This document shows positions 1 to 5,698 of a DNA stretch of 5,730 nt, one piece after another (within the stretch, counting starts at the first letter, position 1; every line of letters starts with the position of its first letter). The notes under the pieces were generated by a model. It did not search any database. It had not been told where the DNA came from and saw only the letters and a list, made by a program, of their open reading frames with translations. The stretch is from Armatimonadota bacterium (GTDB taxonomy: Bacteria; Armatimonadota; HRBIN16): assembly GCA_028275265.1 (NCBI GenBank), contig JAPWUZ010000179.1, positions 1 to 5,730 of the forward strand, in the 5' to 3' direction. The translations under genes were made by a program, and so were the position numbers.

Positions 1-14
1 TGTACTCCCTCCTT
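1..14 (-). promoter_or_regulatory. Ribosome binding site of the next gene downstream of rplJ (probably rplL)
   Basis: Read on the minus strand, the rplJ stop codon TAA runs straight into AAGGAGG (14 to 8), followed by about 6-7 nt to the window edge. This is a strong Shine-Dalgarno placed for a start codon at or just beyond the left end. In most bacteria rplJ is followed directly by rplL (L7/L12), the partner that forms the ribosomal stalk with L10, so that is the expected gene. The site is seen; the identity of the gene is inferred. Confidence 0.7.
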
Positions 15-549
15 ACGCGCTTTGCGCAGATTTCTTGTCGGCTATCGCCTGAACGGTATAGACGAAATCACGCAGGATACCCTGCAGAGTGCCCACCAGT
101 CCGGTGATAGGCGACTGCAGTCCACCCACCACCTGTGCAATCAGCACCTCGCGTGGCGGTAGTTTCGCCAGTTCCTGAACGGCGTCCGCACTGTAACGTT
201 TACCGCCCAGAACAGCCCCCTTCACCGTCAGCACGCGCAGTTCCCGAATGGCATCCGCTATCGCCTTGGCAGTTGCTGCTTCGTCGCCGTGGATAAAGGC
301 AACAGCGGTTGGACCCTCCAAGATGTCGTCCAGGTTATCGCTGATAAGCCCCTGAGACGCGAGTTTGAACAGCGTGTTCTTCACCACACGGTACTCCGCC
401 TGATTCTGGCGGAGCTGCCGGCGCAGCTGGGTAATCTGAGATACGTTCAGCCCGCGATAATCGGTGAAGATAACGCCTTTCGACGTGCTCAGCCACTGGC
501 GGATTTGTTCCACCTGCGCCACCTTTTGCGGGTTGGGCGTTGCTCGCAC
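13..549 (-). CDS. rplJ: Large ribosomal subunit protein L10 (uL10)
   Basis: 178 residues, a normal bacterial L10 length. L10 binds 23S rRNA at the base of the ribosomal stalk and carries the L7/L12 dimers that recruit translation factors. Family features in order: N-terminal helix (about 8-22), FTDYRGL (28-34), YRVVKNTL (53-60), the EGPTAVAF strand (78-85), KGAVLGGK (110-117), LPPREVLIAQVVGGLQSPI (130-148), and a C-terminal helix (about 149-171) that in this family holds L12 dimers. The frame is open far upstream, but similarity begins at the GTG at 549. That codon lies 10 nt after AGGAGG (565-560), so GTG is taken as the start. An rplL-type ribosome binding site follows the stop. The usual upstream neighbour rplA is absent; a metabolic gene lies there instead. 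Expression is probably controlled by the L10 leader RNA just upstream. Confidence 0.97.
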   Translation of the reverse strand: MRATPNPQKVAQVEQIRQWLSTSKGVIFTDYRGLNVSQITQLRRQLRQNQAEYRVVKNTLFKLASQGLISDNLDDILEGPTAVAFIHGDEAATAKAIADAIRELRVLTVKGAVLGGKRYSADAVQELAKLPPREVLIAQVVGGLQSPITGLVGTLQGILRDFVYTVQAIADKKSAQSA

Positions 550-559
550 GCGGTATCCA

Positions 560-565
560 CCTCCT
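560..565 (-). promoter_or_regulatory. Shine-Dalgarno of rplJ, fixes the GTG start
   Basis: AGGAGG within AAAGGAGGTGG, 10 nt before the GTG at 549. No ATG in the rplJ frame lies nearby, so this site decides the start. It sits 25 nt downstream of the base of the palindromic hairpin at 591-624. Confidence 0.85.
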
Positions 566-590
566 TTCTGTTGGCGCGCTCCAAAGCACA

Positions 591-624
591 ACGGGGAACC
601 CTGCCAGAGGCGAGGGTTCCCCGT
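591..624 (-). repeat. Near-perfect palindrome / hairpin in the rplJ leader
   Basis: The arms ACGGGGAACCCT and AGGGTTCCCCGT are exact reverse complements over 12 bp, separated by 10 nt. Within that spacer GCC and GGC can pair around a 3-nt loop, leaving one unpaired base, so the whole element can fold as about 15 bp with one bulge. No T-tract follows on the minus strand (next bases TGTGCTTTGG), so it is a poor intrinsic terminator. It could be a dispersed REP-like palindrome that landed in the leader, a protein-binding site, or a structural part of the leader. The pairing is seen; the role is unknown. Confidence 0.8.
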
Positions 625-629
625 ACCAC

Positions 630-657
630 AAAAGCCCGCCGCATTCGTCCTGCGGCG
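630..657 (-). terminator. Candidate attenuator hairpin in the rplJ leader
   Basis: CGCCGCA (657-651) pairs perfectly with TGCGGCG (643-637) around a 7-nt loop. GGC and then TTTT (633-630) follow on the minus strand. A GC-rich 7-bp stem with a short U-run resembles an intrinsic terminator. It lies just downstream of the L10-binding fold, where L10 leaders of some bacteria carry an attenuator. The U-run is only four long and is interrupted by G, so termination may be weak or absent. Confidence 0.4.
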
Positions 658-669
658 CGGTGTGATATT

Positions 670-748
670 CCGGTTGTTCCTTGCGTCGCCTCGGCAGGCG
701 GAGACCCCATTAAGCTCTTTCGAGCGCCTGCTTTCTTCGGACAAGCGG
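670..748 (-). ncRNA. Ribosomal protein L10 leader (autoregulatory mRNA structure)
   Basis: In this leader family the L10(L12) complex binds the mRNA in place of 23S rRNA and represses rplJ-rplL when in excess. The outer stem pairs CCGCUUGUCC (748-739) with GGAACAACCGG (680-670), with one C/C mismatch and a bulged A. An internal loop carries GAAGAAA on one side and the hallmark CUGCCGAGG (about 697-689) on the other. The next stem, GCAGGCG (731-725) with CGCCUGC (700-694), is a perfect 7 bp. Beyond it is a small hairpin with a GAAA tetraloop (CUC-GAAA-GAG), then UUAAUGGGGUC. The order of elements and CUUAAU...CCUGCCGAGG match the L10-leader pattern as I remember it. The fold begins almost at the predicted transcription start and lies upstream of rplJ, as expected. 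Confidence 0.85.
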
Positions 749-753
749 TACTG

Positions 754-782
754 ATTATACTGCAAGAAGCGGGCAAATGCAA
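754..782 (-). promoter_or_regulatory. Sigma-70-type promoter of rplJ
   Basis: TTGCAT (782-777) as the -35 box, a spacer of exactly 17 nt, and a perfect TATAAT -10 box (759-754). Transcription would start near 750-746, the foot of the outer stem of the L10 leader, which supports the call independently. The -35 box matches the consensus at only the TTG positions. The promoter lies just after the stop codon of the upstream isomerase gene, with 8 nt between stop and -35 box, so rplJ can be transcribed separately from that operon. Confidence 0.8.
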
Positions 783-790
783 CCCTCCGG

Positions 791-1624
791 TTATCTGCCG
801 ATTGCAGAATCCCGTTTCCTTTTGAGATAAGCCACCTCCGCCTGCACCATCTTCGCGAAAGACGCGCCGGCAGGCACGGTGAACTCCGCGTGTACCGAAC
901 AGGGTCCTGCAAATCCATCCTTGGCCAGCAGGCGAAACACCTCGCCCCAGGCAACGCCTCCCTGTCCGGCAGGAACGCATTCCCACTGCAGCTTCTGCTC
1001 ATCGCCTGATGGCTGCAGGATGGGCTTGTAGTCTTTCAACCCGACCATCGCCAGGTATGGTTTGACCATTGCCAGAGCAAAGGCGAAAGGCTCCCCGTTC
1101 ACTACCAGATGTCCGGCGTCCAGATACGCTCCAATGGCAGCGGGGTCAAGGTCGCGTAACAGGTGCATGAGCGCGGCAGCGTTCAAACCCATGTATCCCA
1201 TTCCGCTATGCGTGTGGTAAACCACCTTCACGTTATAGCGGCGAGCCAGCTTCTGCCAGCCATCCAGCGCGCGGCGAACGTTATCCACTTCCTGCCAGTA
1301 CTGCCCTTTAGCTGGGTCAAACAGGAAGTAGCCGAGCTTGAGAATGTGCACATTAGCGACGTCCATCGCGTGCAGTAAAGGTTCCACGTATGGCGTGGTA
1401 GGATAGAGCAGGCTCGTCTCACCTGTCACAGCCAGTACCGGTTGGGCGGACTCTGCCAGACGCTTCGCCGCCACAGGAAGTGCATGTTCCACATTGTCCG
1501 GGTTCACCGGATGTCCCTTTCGCACGGCAAGGTCCCAGCCTTCCGTGCCCAGATCCCGCCCCAATGACACCAGCCCGTCGATGTCATATTGCGGAAACAT
1601 CTTACTGAAAACGACGATGCGCAT
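791..1624 (-). CDS. Sugar phosphate isomerase/epimerase, xylose-isomerase-like TIM barrel
   Basis: 277 residues, the usual size for this single-domain (AP endonuclease family 2) TIM-barrel fold. Such enzymes isomerise or epimerise sugars or related polyols using a divalent metal. Visible family marks: N-terminal strand MRIVVFSKMF; HTHSGMGYMG (137-146), equivalent to the common HNH-type motif after a barrel strand; LDAGH (168-172) with probable metal ligand Asp169 and nearby His172; GLKDY (195-199), a K-D in the usual H/K-D position; PAGQGGVAW (218-226), the conserved G-x-G-x-V/I-x-W turn; and HAEF (245-248) with Glu247 as likely catalytic metal ligand. No signal peptide, so cytoplasmic. The substrate cannot be told from sequence. 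ATG is preceded by GGGAGG with 8 nt spacing. The gene starts 15 nt after the TPR gene ends and is the last gene of the operon. Confidence 0.88.
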   Translation of the reverse strand: MRIVVFSKMFPQYDIDGLVSLGRDLGTEGWDLAVRKGHPVNPDNVEHALPVAAKRLAESAQPVLAVTGETSLLYPTTPYVEPLLHAMDVANVHILKLGYFLFDPAKGQYWQEVDNVRRALDGWQKLARRYNVKVVYHTHSGMGYMGLNAAALMHLLRDLDPAAIGAYLDAGHLVVNGEPFAFALAMVKPYLAMVGLKDYKPILQPSGDEQKLQWECVPAGQGGVAWGEVFRLLAKDGFAGPCSVHAEFTVPAGASFAKMVQAEVAYLKRKRDSAIGR

Positions 1625-1632
1625 TGCCTGTT

Positions 1633-1639
1633 CCTCCCT
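1633..1639 (-). promoter_or_regulatory. Shine-Dalgarno of the isomerase gene
   Basis: AGGGAGG directly follows the TGA of the TPR gene and lies 8 nt from the ATG at 1624. Ribosomes finishing the TPR gene would end on top of it, so translation of the two genes may be coupled. Confidence 0.75.
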
Positions 1640-3181
1640 TCACTGTTCCAGAGGCAGTACCGGTCGCCTGCCCCGAATCCGTGCGATTTGCCCGGCGCGG
1701 CGCACGTCCGGAGGAACGCCCATGTTGTAGTTGTCGCGGTCCATGCTGCGCGCCCTCTCAATGCTGCGAAAAGCCTCTTCTATCTGTCCCGCGCGCGACT
1801 GCGCACAACTCAGCACCACCACCGCCCAGGGGTCGTCTGCGGACTGTCTGACCGCTTTCTGTGCCAGTTCCACCGCAAGCCGTTTGTCCTGAGTGCAGAG
1901 CGATTGCCCGCACAACACCCATGCGTCATCGGGGCGGATGCTCGCCGCCAGTTCAAAGTAGCGCGAAGCGGTCGCGATGGAGCCTACCGCCAGTGTCTCG
2001 TAGCCTTTCTGCGCCAGAGCCAGCCAGTTCAGCGGGTTGCGCAGCAGGGCATCGCGGAAATGGTCTTCGGCGCGCGGGAAGTCGCGTGTCTCCGCAAAAG
2101 CGGTCATCAGCAACGTATCCACCCACTCGGGTGCCCTCCCTTGAGAGTGAAGCGGCACCAGAATACGCAGCGCGTCGGAAGCTTTCATCTCTCGCAAAGC
2201 GATTTCAGCACGCGCCAGTGCCAGCAGGGTTGCTGCTTCGTCGGTTCCCTGCAGGCTCTCCAAAACGTTACGTGCCTCGGTGGTTCTGGCGCGTGCTGCT
2301 TTTATCAGCGCACGGTATATGCTGACCACCGTTTTGTCTTCTGCCTGTCGCTCCGCCAGGTTGCACATCCGTTCCGCATCCCGCCATCTTCCGGCAAGCA
2401 GATAACAGCGTGCAGCAGACAGAAAGTTTTGCCTGTTGCTACCTGCTTGCAGATAGGTCGTTGCTGCCTCTTCCAGCCTGCCCAAACGTGCCAGCGCGTG
2501 GGCTTTCTCCTGAGCCGTTTTCGCCTGAGAGAGAAGCAGCTCCCCCCCACGTCTGGCAGTCTCTATCGCCGATTGCAGAGAGGCAAAGCGTTTCTCCTGG
2601 TCCACCGTCTGCGCGAAGGCTAATCGCACATGCGCTTGTGCCAAGGTCTCAAAGGTTTCGGGAGAGGGTGAGAGCTTGACCGCCTGCTCCGCGCTCTCCA
2701 CCGCTTTCGTCCACTGAGATAATCCCAGCCACGCACGCGCCAGCAGATAGTGTGCTTGCCCATCGTTCGGGAGCAGGCGCACCGCCCGACGTGCCGCCTT
2801 CAGCGCGTCGTCCCATCGCCCCTCCGCCACATGTTGGCGAGACGCCTCCAGATAAAAAGCTCCTCCGCGCGATAAGCCGTTGTCCACCACATAGCGCACC
2901 TCGGTGGACATCGTGCGGTCATTCATATCCAGCACGCGCAGTGTCAGCACGTGTTCGCCTTCTGATACGGAAAGAGTATCCCATGTCCACGTGTAGGGCG
3001 TACTGGTATCGCTGCCCACCAGGTTGCCATCAAGCAGGAAATCCACCCGTTTCAACGGCTCGCTGGATGTCACACGTATCTCGACGATATCCGACACCGT
3101 ACTCCCCGCCTCGGGGACCACCGTCAGACGCGGTGGGAACCCCATCACGATGGCGATTGCCAGCCAAAACAGCGTTTTCAT
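1640..3181 (-). CDS. Exported protein with N-terminal Ig-like domain and TPR array
   Basis: 513 residues. The first 17 or so (MKTLFWLAIAIVMGF) look like a short signal peptide or N-terminal anchor with no clear AxA cleavage site. Residues about 18-101 form a bacterial Ig-like domain: the pattern VDFLLDG, STPYTWTWDT, EGEHVLTLRVLD is typical of Ig-like modules in cell-surface proteins. From about 105 to 480 the protein is helical with TPR-type repeats, clearest at 109-171 (WDDALKAARRAVRLLPND, WTKAVESAEQAVKLSP), 226-275, 355-415 (FPRAEDHFRDALLRNP) and 415-480. TPRs are protein-interaction scaffolds. The C-terminal tail (about 494-513) is basic. ATG is preceded by AGGAGG with 7 nt spacing and overlaps the upstream stop as ATGA, implying translational coupling to the other exported protein. 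No enzyme motif seen; likely an extracytoplasmic scaffold. Exact function unknown. Confidence 0.85.
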   Translation of the reverse strand: MKTLFWLAIAIVMGFPPRLTVVPEAGSTVSDIVEIRVTSSEPLKRVDFLLDGNLVGSDTSTPYTWTWDTLSVSEGEHVLTLRVLDMNDRTMSTEVRYVVDNGLSRGGAFYLEASRQHVAEGRWDDALKAARRAVRLLPNDGQAHYLLARAWLGLSQWTKAVESAEQAVKLSPSPETFETLAQAHVRLAFAQTVDQEKRFASLQSAIETARRGGELLLSQAKTAQEKAHALARLGRLEEAATTYLQAGSNRQNFLSAARCYLLAGRWRDAERMCNLAERQAEDKTVVSIYRALIKAARARTTEARNVLESLQGTDEAATLLALARAEIALREMKASDALRILVPLHSQGRAPEWVDTLLMTAFAETRDFPRAEDHFRDALLRNPLNWLALAQKGYETLAVGSIATASRYFELAASIRPDDAWVLCGQSLCTQDKRLAVELAQKAVRQSADDPWAVVVLSCAQSRAGQIEEAFRSIERARSMDRDNYNMGVPPDVRRAGQIARIRGRRPVLPLEQ

Positions 3182-4260
3182 TGTTCTACCTCCTCTTCTT
3201 CACCGCTTTCCACGCCACGGCAGGACACCCTCAAACGGGAGTATCCGTTGTTGAACAGCACGCTGACCACCACCACCGGCATCGTCTGCCCATCTGGCGG
3301 CTGAAACGAGGCTTCTGCGCGTTCCAACGGTCTGACATTTGCCAGTACCACGGTATCGCCTGCCGCGGCATCTTCCAGAGCGAAACGCAGTGCCTTCCAC
3401 AACTCGCTACCTGCGTTGATGACCGTTACTTTAGCCGCCTGCTCGTCCCAAGAGACTGTTACCACCACATTCAGCAAAGCCGACGACAGTTCCGACAACC
3501 CATCAATTAACGATTCCGCCTCATCGGTTACCTCTTTCAGCGCAGCTCGCTGGGACGCCACCGCCCTGATTCCGCTGACCAGAAACAACATTCGGTGTAC
3601 GCCGCGCGCCATCATCCGCACATTGCCCCTGCGCAGATTGGCCCGTACCTGTCGCCAGTGGCTATCCGCCTCACGCATGAGCGAAGCCAAACGGGATAGC
3701 ATGCCAGCGGGTGCTTTGCTCTGCCATATCGACCGCCGAAGACCAACGAGCGTTTTATCGATTTGTTGTGACCTCTCTGAAAAGCGCAGCACCAGCCCTG
3801 CGCCGGGTTGAAGCCACTCCGTTCGCTGCACCTTTCTGTCCGCTGTGTGTTGTAGCAGCCCGTTGCGCCGCTCGATGGTGACAATCTTTCCTCCGCTGGT
3901 CAGTGTCAATCGCTCTGTGGTGTAAACTCCTGCGGGCAATTCTCCTTCTATTGCTACCCTGAGTTTCTGAGGCGAGCTGTTCCACAACGCCAGCGTCCAT
4001 GTGCGCTCCTGCCGTAGAGCCACAGCACGTAACTGCTCATTGCTGCTCTCGCAGACCAGATTTTCTGCATCGTCCCATCCCGTCCATCGCGCGACGCTTG
4101 CGAGGTCGCCCACAGGCTCGGCTGCGCCGACAAACTGGTGAAACGGCACTAGAGGTGTCTGTGCGCTCTGGAAGTACCACCTCACTTTCTCCTCCGCCTG
4201 CGCCCACGCGATATGCAAACACCCCACGCTCAGGAGTATGCTAGCCGCCAGAAGTTTCAT
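3178..4260 (-). CDS. Uncharacterised exported protein, beta-rich ends with helical middle
   Basis: 360 residues, not recognised. A signal peptide is visible: MK, a hydrophobic core (LLAASILLSVGCLHIAWA), and a likely cut after AWA (18-20). A Cys at 14 gives only a poor lipobox. Residues about 24-160 are strand-rich, with phrases such as WTLALWNSSPQKLRVAIEG and LQPGAGLVLRF that recall the accessory beta-sandwich of glycoside hydrolases. Residues about 165-265 are helical and Arg-rich. Residues about 264-347 look like a NEW3/CARDB-type beta domain (VTVINAGSELWKALRF). The tail is acidic (EEEEVEQ). The open frame extends 49 codons further, but ATG at 4260 is chosen because GGGGAGG precedes it by 9 nt and a signal peptide follows; the extension overlaps the DUF951 gene. 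No catalytic motif seen. It overlaps the next gene by ATGA, so the two products probably act together outside the cytoplasm. Confidence 0.8.
   Translation of the reverse strand: MKLLAASILLSVGCLHIAWAQAEEKVRWYFQSAQTPLVPFHQFVGAAEPVGDLASVARWTGWDDAENLVCESSNEQLRAVALRQERTWTLALWNSSPQKLRVAIEGELPAGVYTTERLTLTSGGKIVTIERRNGLLQHTADRKVQRTEWLQPGAGLVLRFSERSQQIDKTLVGLRRSIWQSKAPAGMLSRLASLMREADSHWRQVRANLRRGNVRMMARGVHRMLFLVSGIRAVASQRAALKEVTDEAESLIDGLSELSSALLNVVVTVSWDEQAAKVTVINAGSELWKALRFALEDAAAGDTVVLANVRPLERAEASFQPPDGQTMPVVVVSVLFNNGYSRLRVSCRGVESGEEEEVEQ
3189..3194 (-). promoter_or_regulatory. Shine-Dalgarno of the Ig/TPR gene inside the preceding CDS
   Basis: AGGAGG, 7 nt before the ATG at 3181. It lies inside the last codons of the upstream gene, where GAG GAG GTA encode part of the acidic EEEEVEQ tail. 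The ribosome binding site may therefore partly dictate that tail. Confidence 0.8.
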
Positions 4261-4459
4261 TCTCTGTTTCCTCCCCTGGCAATCGCCGACGCAAACGCCG
4301 TTCGAACTCGTCGCGAGGCAGTAATATTCGCCTGTCACAGTGCGTGCAAACCAGACCCACGTCTGCCCCCAATCGCACCACCCGCCAGCGGTTGGCTCCA
4401 CAGGCATGGGGCTTGCGCAACGCCACGTAATCTCCTATTTGCACCGGCAGGATTTCCAT
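4241..4459 (-). CDS. DUF951 family small protein (possible zinc binding)
   Basis: 72 residues, close to the usual 60-75 of this family (the B. subtilis relative is YyzM, from memory). The family pattern is clear: an N-terminal strand then VQIGDYVALRKPHACG (6-21), RWRVVRLGADVGLVC (24-38), CTHC (38-41), LLPRDEFERRLRR (46-58). Cys20, Cys38, Cys41 and perhaps His18 could form a metal site; this is inferred from spacing. The molecular function is not established as far as I know. The tail after residue 60 is acidic and polar and overlaps the next gene by 20 nt, with that gene's Shine-Dalgarno lying inside this one. No strong Shine-Dalgarno precedes its own ATG (only GGA about 8 nt away), so translation may be weak. 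It is the first gene of the leftward operon and is divergent from the acetyltransferase gene. Confidence 0.85.
   Translation of the reverse strand: MEILPVQIGDYVALRKPHACGANRWRVVRLGADVGLVCTHCDRRILLPRDEFERRLRRRLPGEETENETSGG
4270..4276 (-). promoter_or_regulatory. Shine-Dalgarno that sets the start of the uncharacterised exported protein
   Basis: GGGGAGG, 9 nt before ATG at 4260 and inside the DUF951 gene. Together with the signal peptide that begins at this ATG, it argues against the longer in-frame start at 4407. Confidence 0.75.
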
Positions 4460-4515
4460 GTGCGTCGTCCAATTTCCCTTGTATCCGATGCATTTACCAA
4501 AGGGGGCTAACCCTT
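4460..4515. promoter_or_regulatory. Divergent intergenic region between the DUF951 operon and the Eis-like gene
   Basis: These 56 nt must serve two diverging genes, so promoters for both probably lie here or reach into the coding ends. I find no convincing -35/-10 pair in either direction: weak TATAAT-like words (GATACA on the minus strand, TGTATC on the plus strand) lack well-spaced partners. AAGGG (4500-4504) and CCCTT (4511-4515) form a 5-bp inverted repeat just before the plus-strand start codon. Confidence 0.45.
4501..4506 (+). promoter_or_regulatory. Shine-Dalgarno of the Eis-like acetyltransferase
   Basis: AGGGGG, 9 nt before the ATG at 4516. It fixes the start far downstream of the first in-frame ATG at 4213, which would lie inside the oppositely oriented genes. 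The site overlaps the AAGGG/CCCTT inverted repeat and could be partly masked in the mRNA. Confidence 0.65.
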
Positions 4516-5697
4516 ATGGAGATACGCGCTCCTTATCCTCATGAGCTGGACGAGATGTTGGAACTGATGTGTCGTGCTTTTGACCTGGACGTCGATCTGG
4601 CACGAGATATATTTTACTCCGACCCCTTCTTTGACCTGCTGGAGCGACGGGTGCTTGTGGACAAGGGAAAGTTGATTTCCTGCTTGACCCTGGTGCCCGG
4701 TGTGTTCGCGCTGGGCAACGTGCGCATACCTCTGGCAGGAGTGGCAGGCGTTGCCACACACGAAGAGTACCGGCGCAGAGGCTACGCTGGCGCGCTCTTG
4801 CGGGATACGATAAAACTGATGTACGACAAAAAAGTGCCTTTGTCCATGCTACATCCTTTTTCACCTCGCTACTATCGGAAGTTCGGTTGGGAAATCGCTT
4901 CGGTAGAATGGTGGTGCGAGATACCCTCCCATCTGCTGCTGCCCTGTTCCGAGAGCCGTTTTGTCCGCCCCTATCGGGAGGGTGACCTGCCGCACCTGAA
5001 CCGTTTGCATGACATCTACCTGCACAATACTCCCGGCGGTTTCGAGCGCGAGCCGGCTCGATGGCAGTGGATTATGCGACAAAAATATCAGTGCGTGGTT
5101 GCCGATTTTCACGGGGCGGTGGAGGGCTATCTGATTTACGACATGCAGTCTGGACGCAATCGTGTAGAAGTTCGGGAGATTATCTTTATCACATCCCGCG
5201 CTCAACGCGCCCTGCTGGGTTATCTCTCCAGCGGCAATCTGGCGGAAAAGATAGGCGTTGTCGCCCCTGTCTACCATGTCCAGCACTGGAGCACCTGGAT
5301 AACCGAGAACGAGGATGACCTTTTGCTGGATGCTCGCGGGGGGCTGCGTCCTACCTACATGCTGCGCATCGTTCATCTGCCCTCCCTGATCGATTGCCTG
5401 CGCCCACACTGGCGAAGCTGGCAGGGAGCCATTCGTCTCGTGGTCGAAGACAGCTTTATCCCCGGAGGAAAACAGCAAGCACTGCTCACAGGCGAGGATA
5501 GCACACAACCCGTTAAGACCACACAGTGGGCACAGGGTAGCGTGCAAATATGGAGCCAGATAGTCGGCGGCTATCTCGCTCCTTCGGAAGCGTATTCAGC
5601 AGGTCTCATCACGCTGTCTGATCCACAAGTGGCAGATACACTGGATGACCTGTTCCCGAAATACTACCCATTCGCCACGATAGCCGAGAGGTTCTGA
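4516..5697 (+). CDS. Eis-family GNAT N-acetyltransferase
   Basis: 393 residues, close to the roughly 400 of Eis-type proteins. These have two GNAT-like folds followed by a sterol-carrier-protein-like C-terminal domain. Residues 1-130 form the first GNAT domain: an IRAPYPHELDEMLELMCRAF start, then AGVAGVATHEEYRRRGYAGALL (about 74-95), where RRRGYAG is the acetyl-CoA pyrophosphate loop, then PFSPRYYRKFGWE (114-126). Tyr120 in the Y-x-[RK]-F-G pattern matches the catalytic Tyr126 of M. tuberculosis Eis. Residues about 148-285 are the second GNAT-like domain, and about 290-393 the SCP-like domain. The chain ends in Phe393, as Eis ends in Phe402, whose carboxylate is the proposed general base. Characterised relatives acetylate amines such as aminoglycosides or protein lysines; the substrate here is unknown. 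Cytoplasmic; transcribed away from the other genes. Confidence 0.9.
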   Translation: MEIRAPYPHELDEMLELMCRAFDLDVDLARDIFYSDPFFDLLERRVLVDKGKLISCLTLVPGVFALGNVRIPLAGVAGVATHEEYRRRGYAGALLRDTIKLMYDKKVPLSMLHPFSPRYYRKFGWEIASVEWWCEIPSHLLLPCSESRFVRPYREGDLPHLNRLHDIYLHNTPGGFEREPARWQWIMRQKYQCVVADFHGAVEGYLIYDMQSGRNRVEVREIIFITSRAQRALLGYLSSGNLAEKIGVVAPVYHVQHWSTWITENEDDLLLDARGGLRPTYMLRIVHLPSLIDCLRPHWRSWQGAIRLVVEDSFIPGGKQQALLTGEDSTQPVKTTQWAQGSVQIWSQIVGGYLAPSEAYSAGLITLSDPQVADTLDDLFPKYYPFATIAERF

Positions 5698-5698
5698 C

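Noticed and set aside
591..624. The palindrome as an intrinsic terminator
   Set aside because: Neither strand has a T-run directly after the stem: TGTGC on the minus strand and ACCACAAAAG on the plus strand. The leader must also be read through for rplJ expression.
289..825. Plus-strand reading frame of 178 codons opposite rplJ and its leader
   Set aside because: It runs antisense through a conserved ribosomal protein gene, the leader RNA and the promoter, with no supporting start signals.
550..1002. Long in-frame N-terminal extension of rplJ
   Set aside because: L10 similarity begins at the GTG at 549, preceded by AGGAGG. The extension would run through the promoter, the leader RNA and the isomerase gene on the same strand, and its translation shows no domain.
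1589..2623. Long plus-strand reading frame of 344 codons opposite the TPR gene
   Set aside because: It lies antisense to a well-supported gene with a signal-like start, an Ig-like domain and TPRs. Its translation is rich in Cys, Arg, Gln and His without recognisable domains, and no good ribosome binding site precedes it.
2752..3510. Plus-strand reading frame of 252 codons across the junction of the two exported-protein genes
   Set aside because: It is antisense to two coupled genes, its composition is Pro/Arg/Ser-rich, and it has no domain. It is best explained as a shadow of codon bias.
4261..4407. Longer start for the uncharacterised exported protein
   Set aside because: The extra 49 residues overlap the DUF951 gene in another frame, look like noise (Trp/Cys/Gly-rich), and would bury the signal peptide. 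ATG at 4260 has a strong Shine-Dalgarno.
4861..5547. Minus-strand reading frame of 228 codons opposite the acetyltransferase gene
   Set aside because: The sense strand has clear GNAT motifs and a matching length. The antisense product has no recognisable domain.
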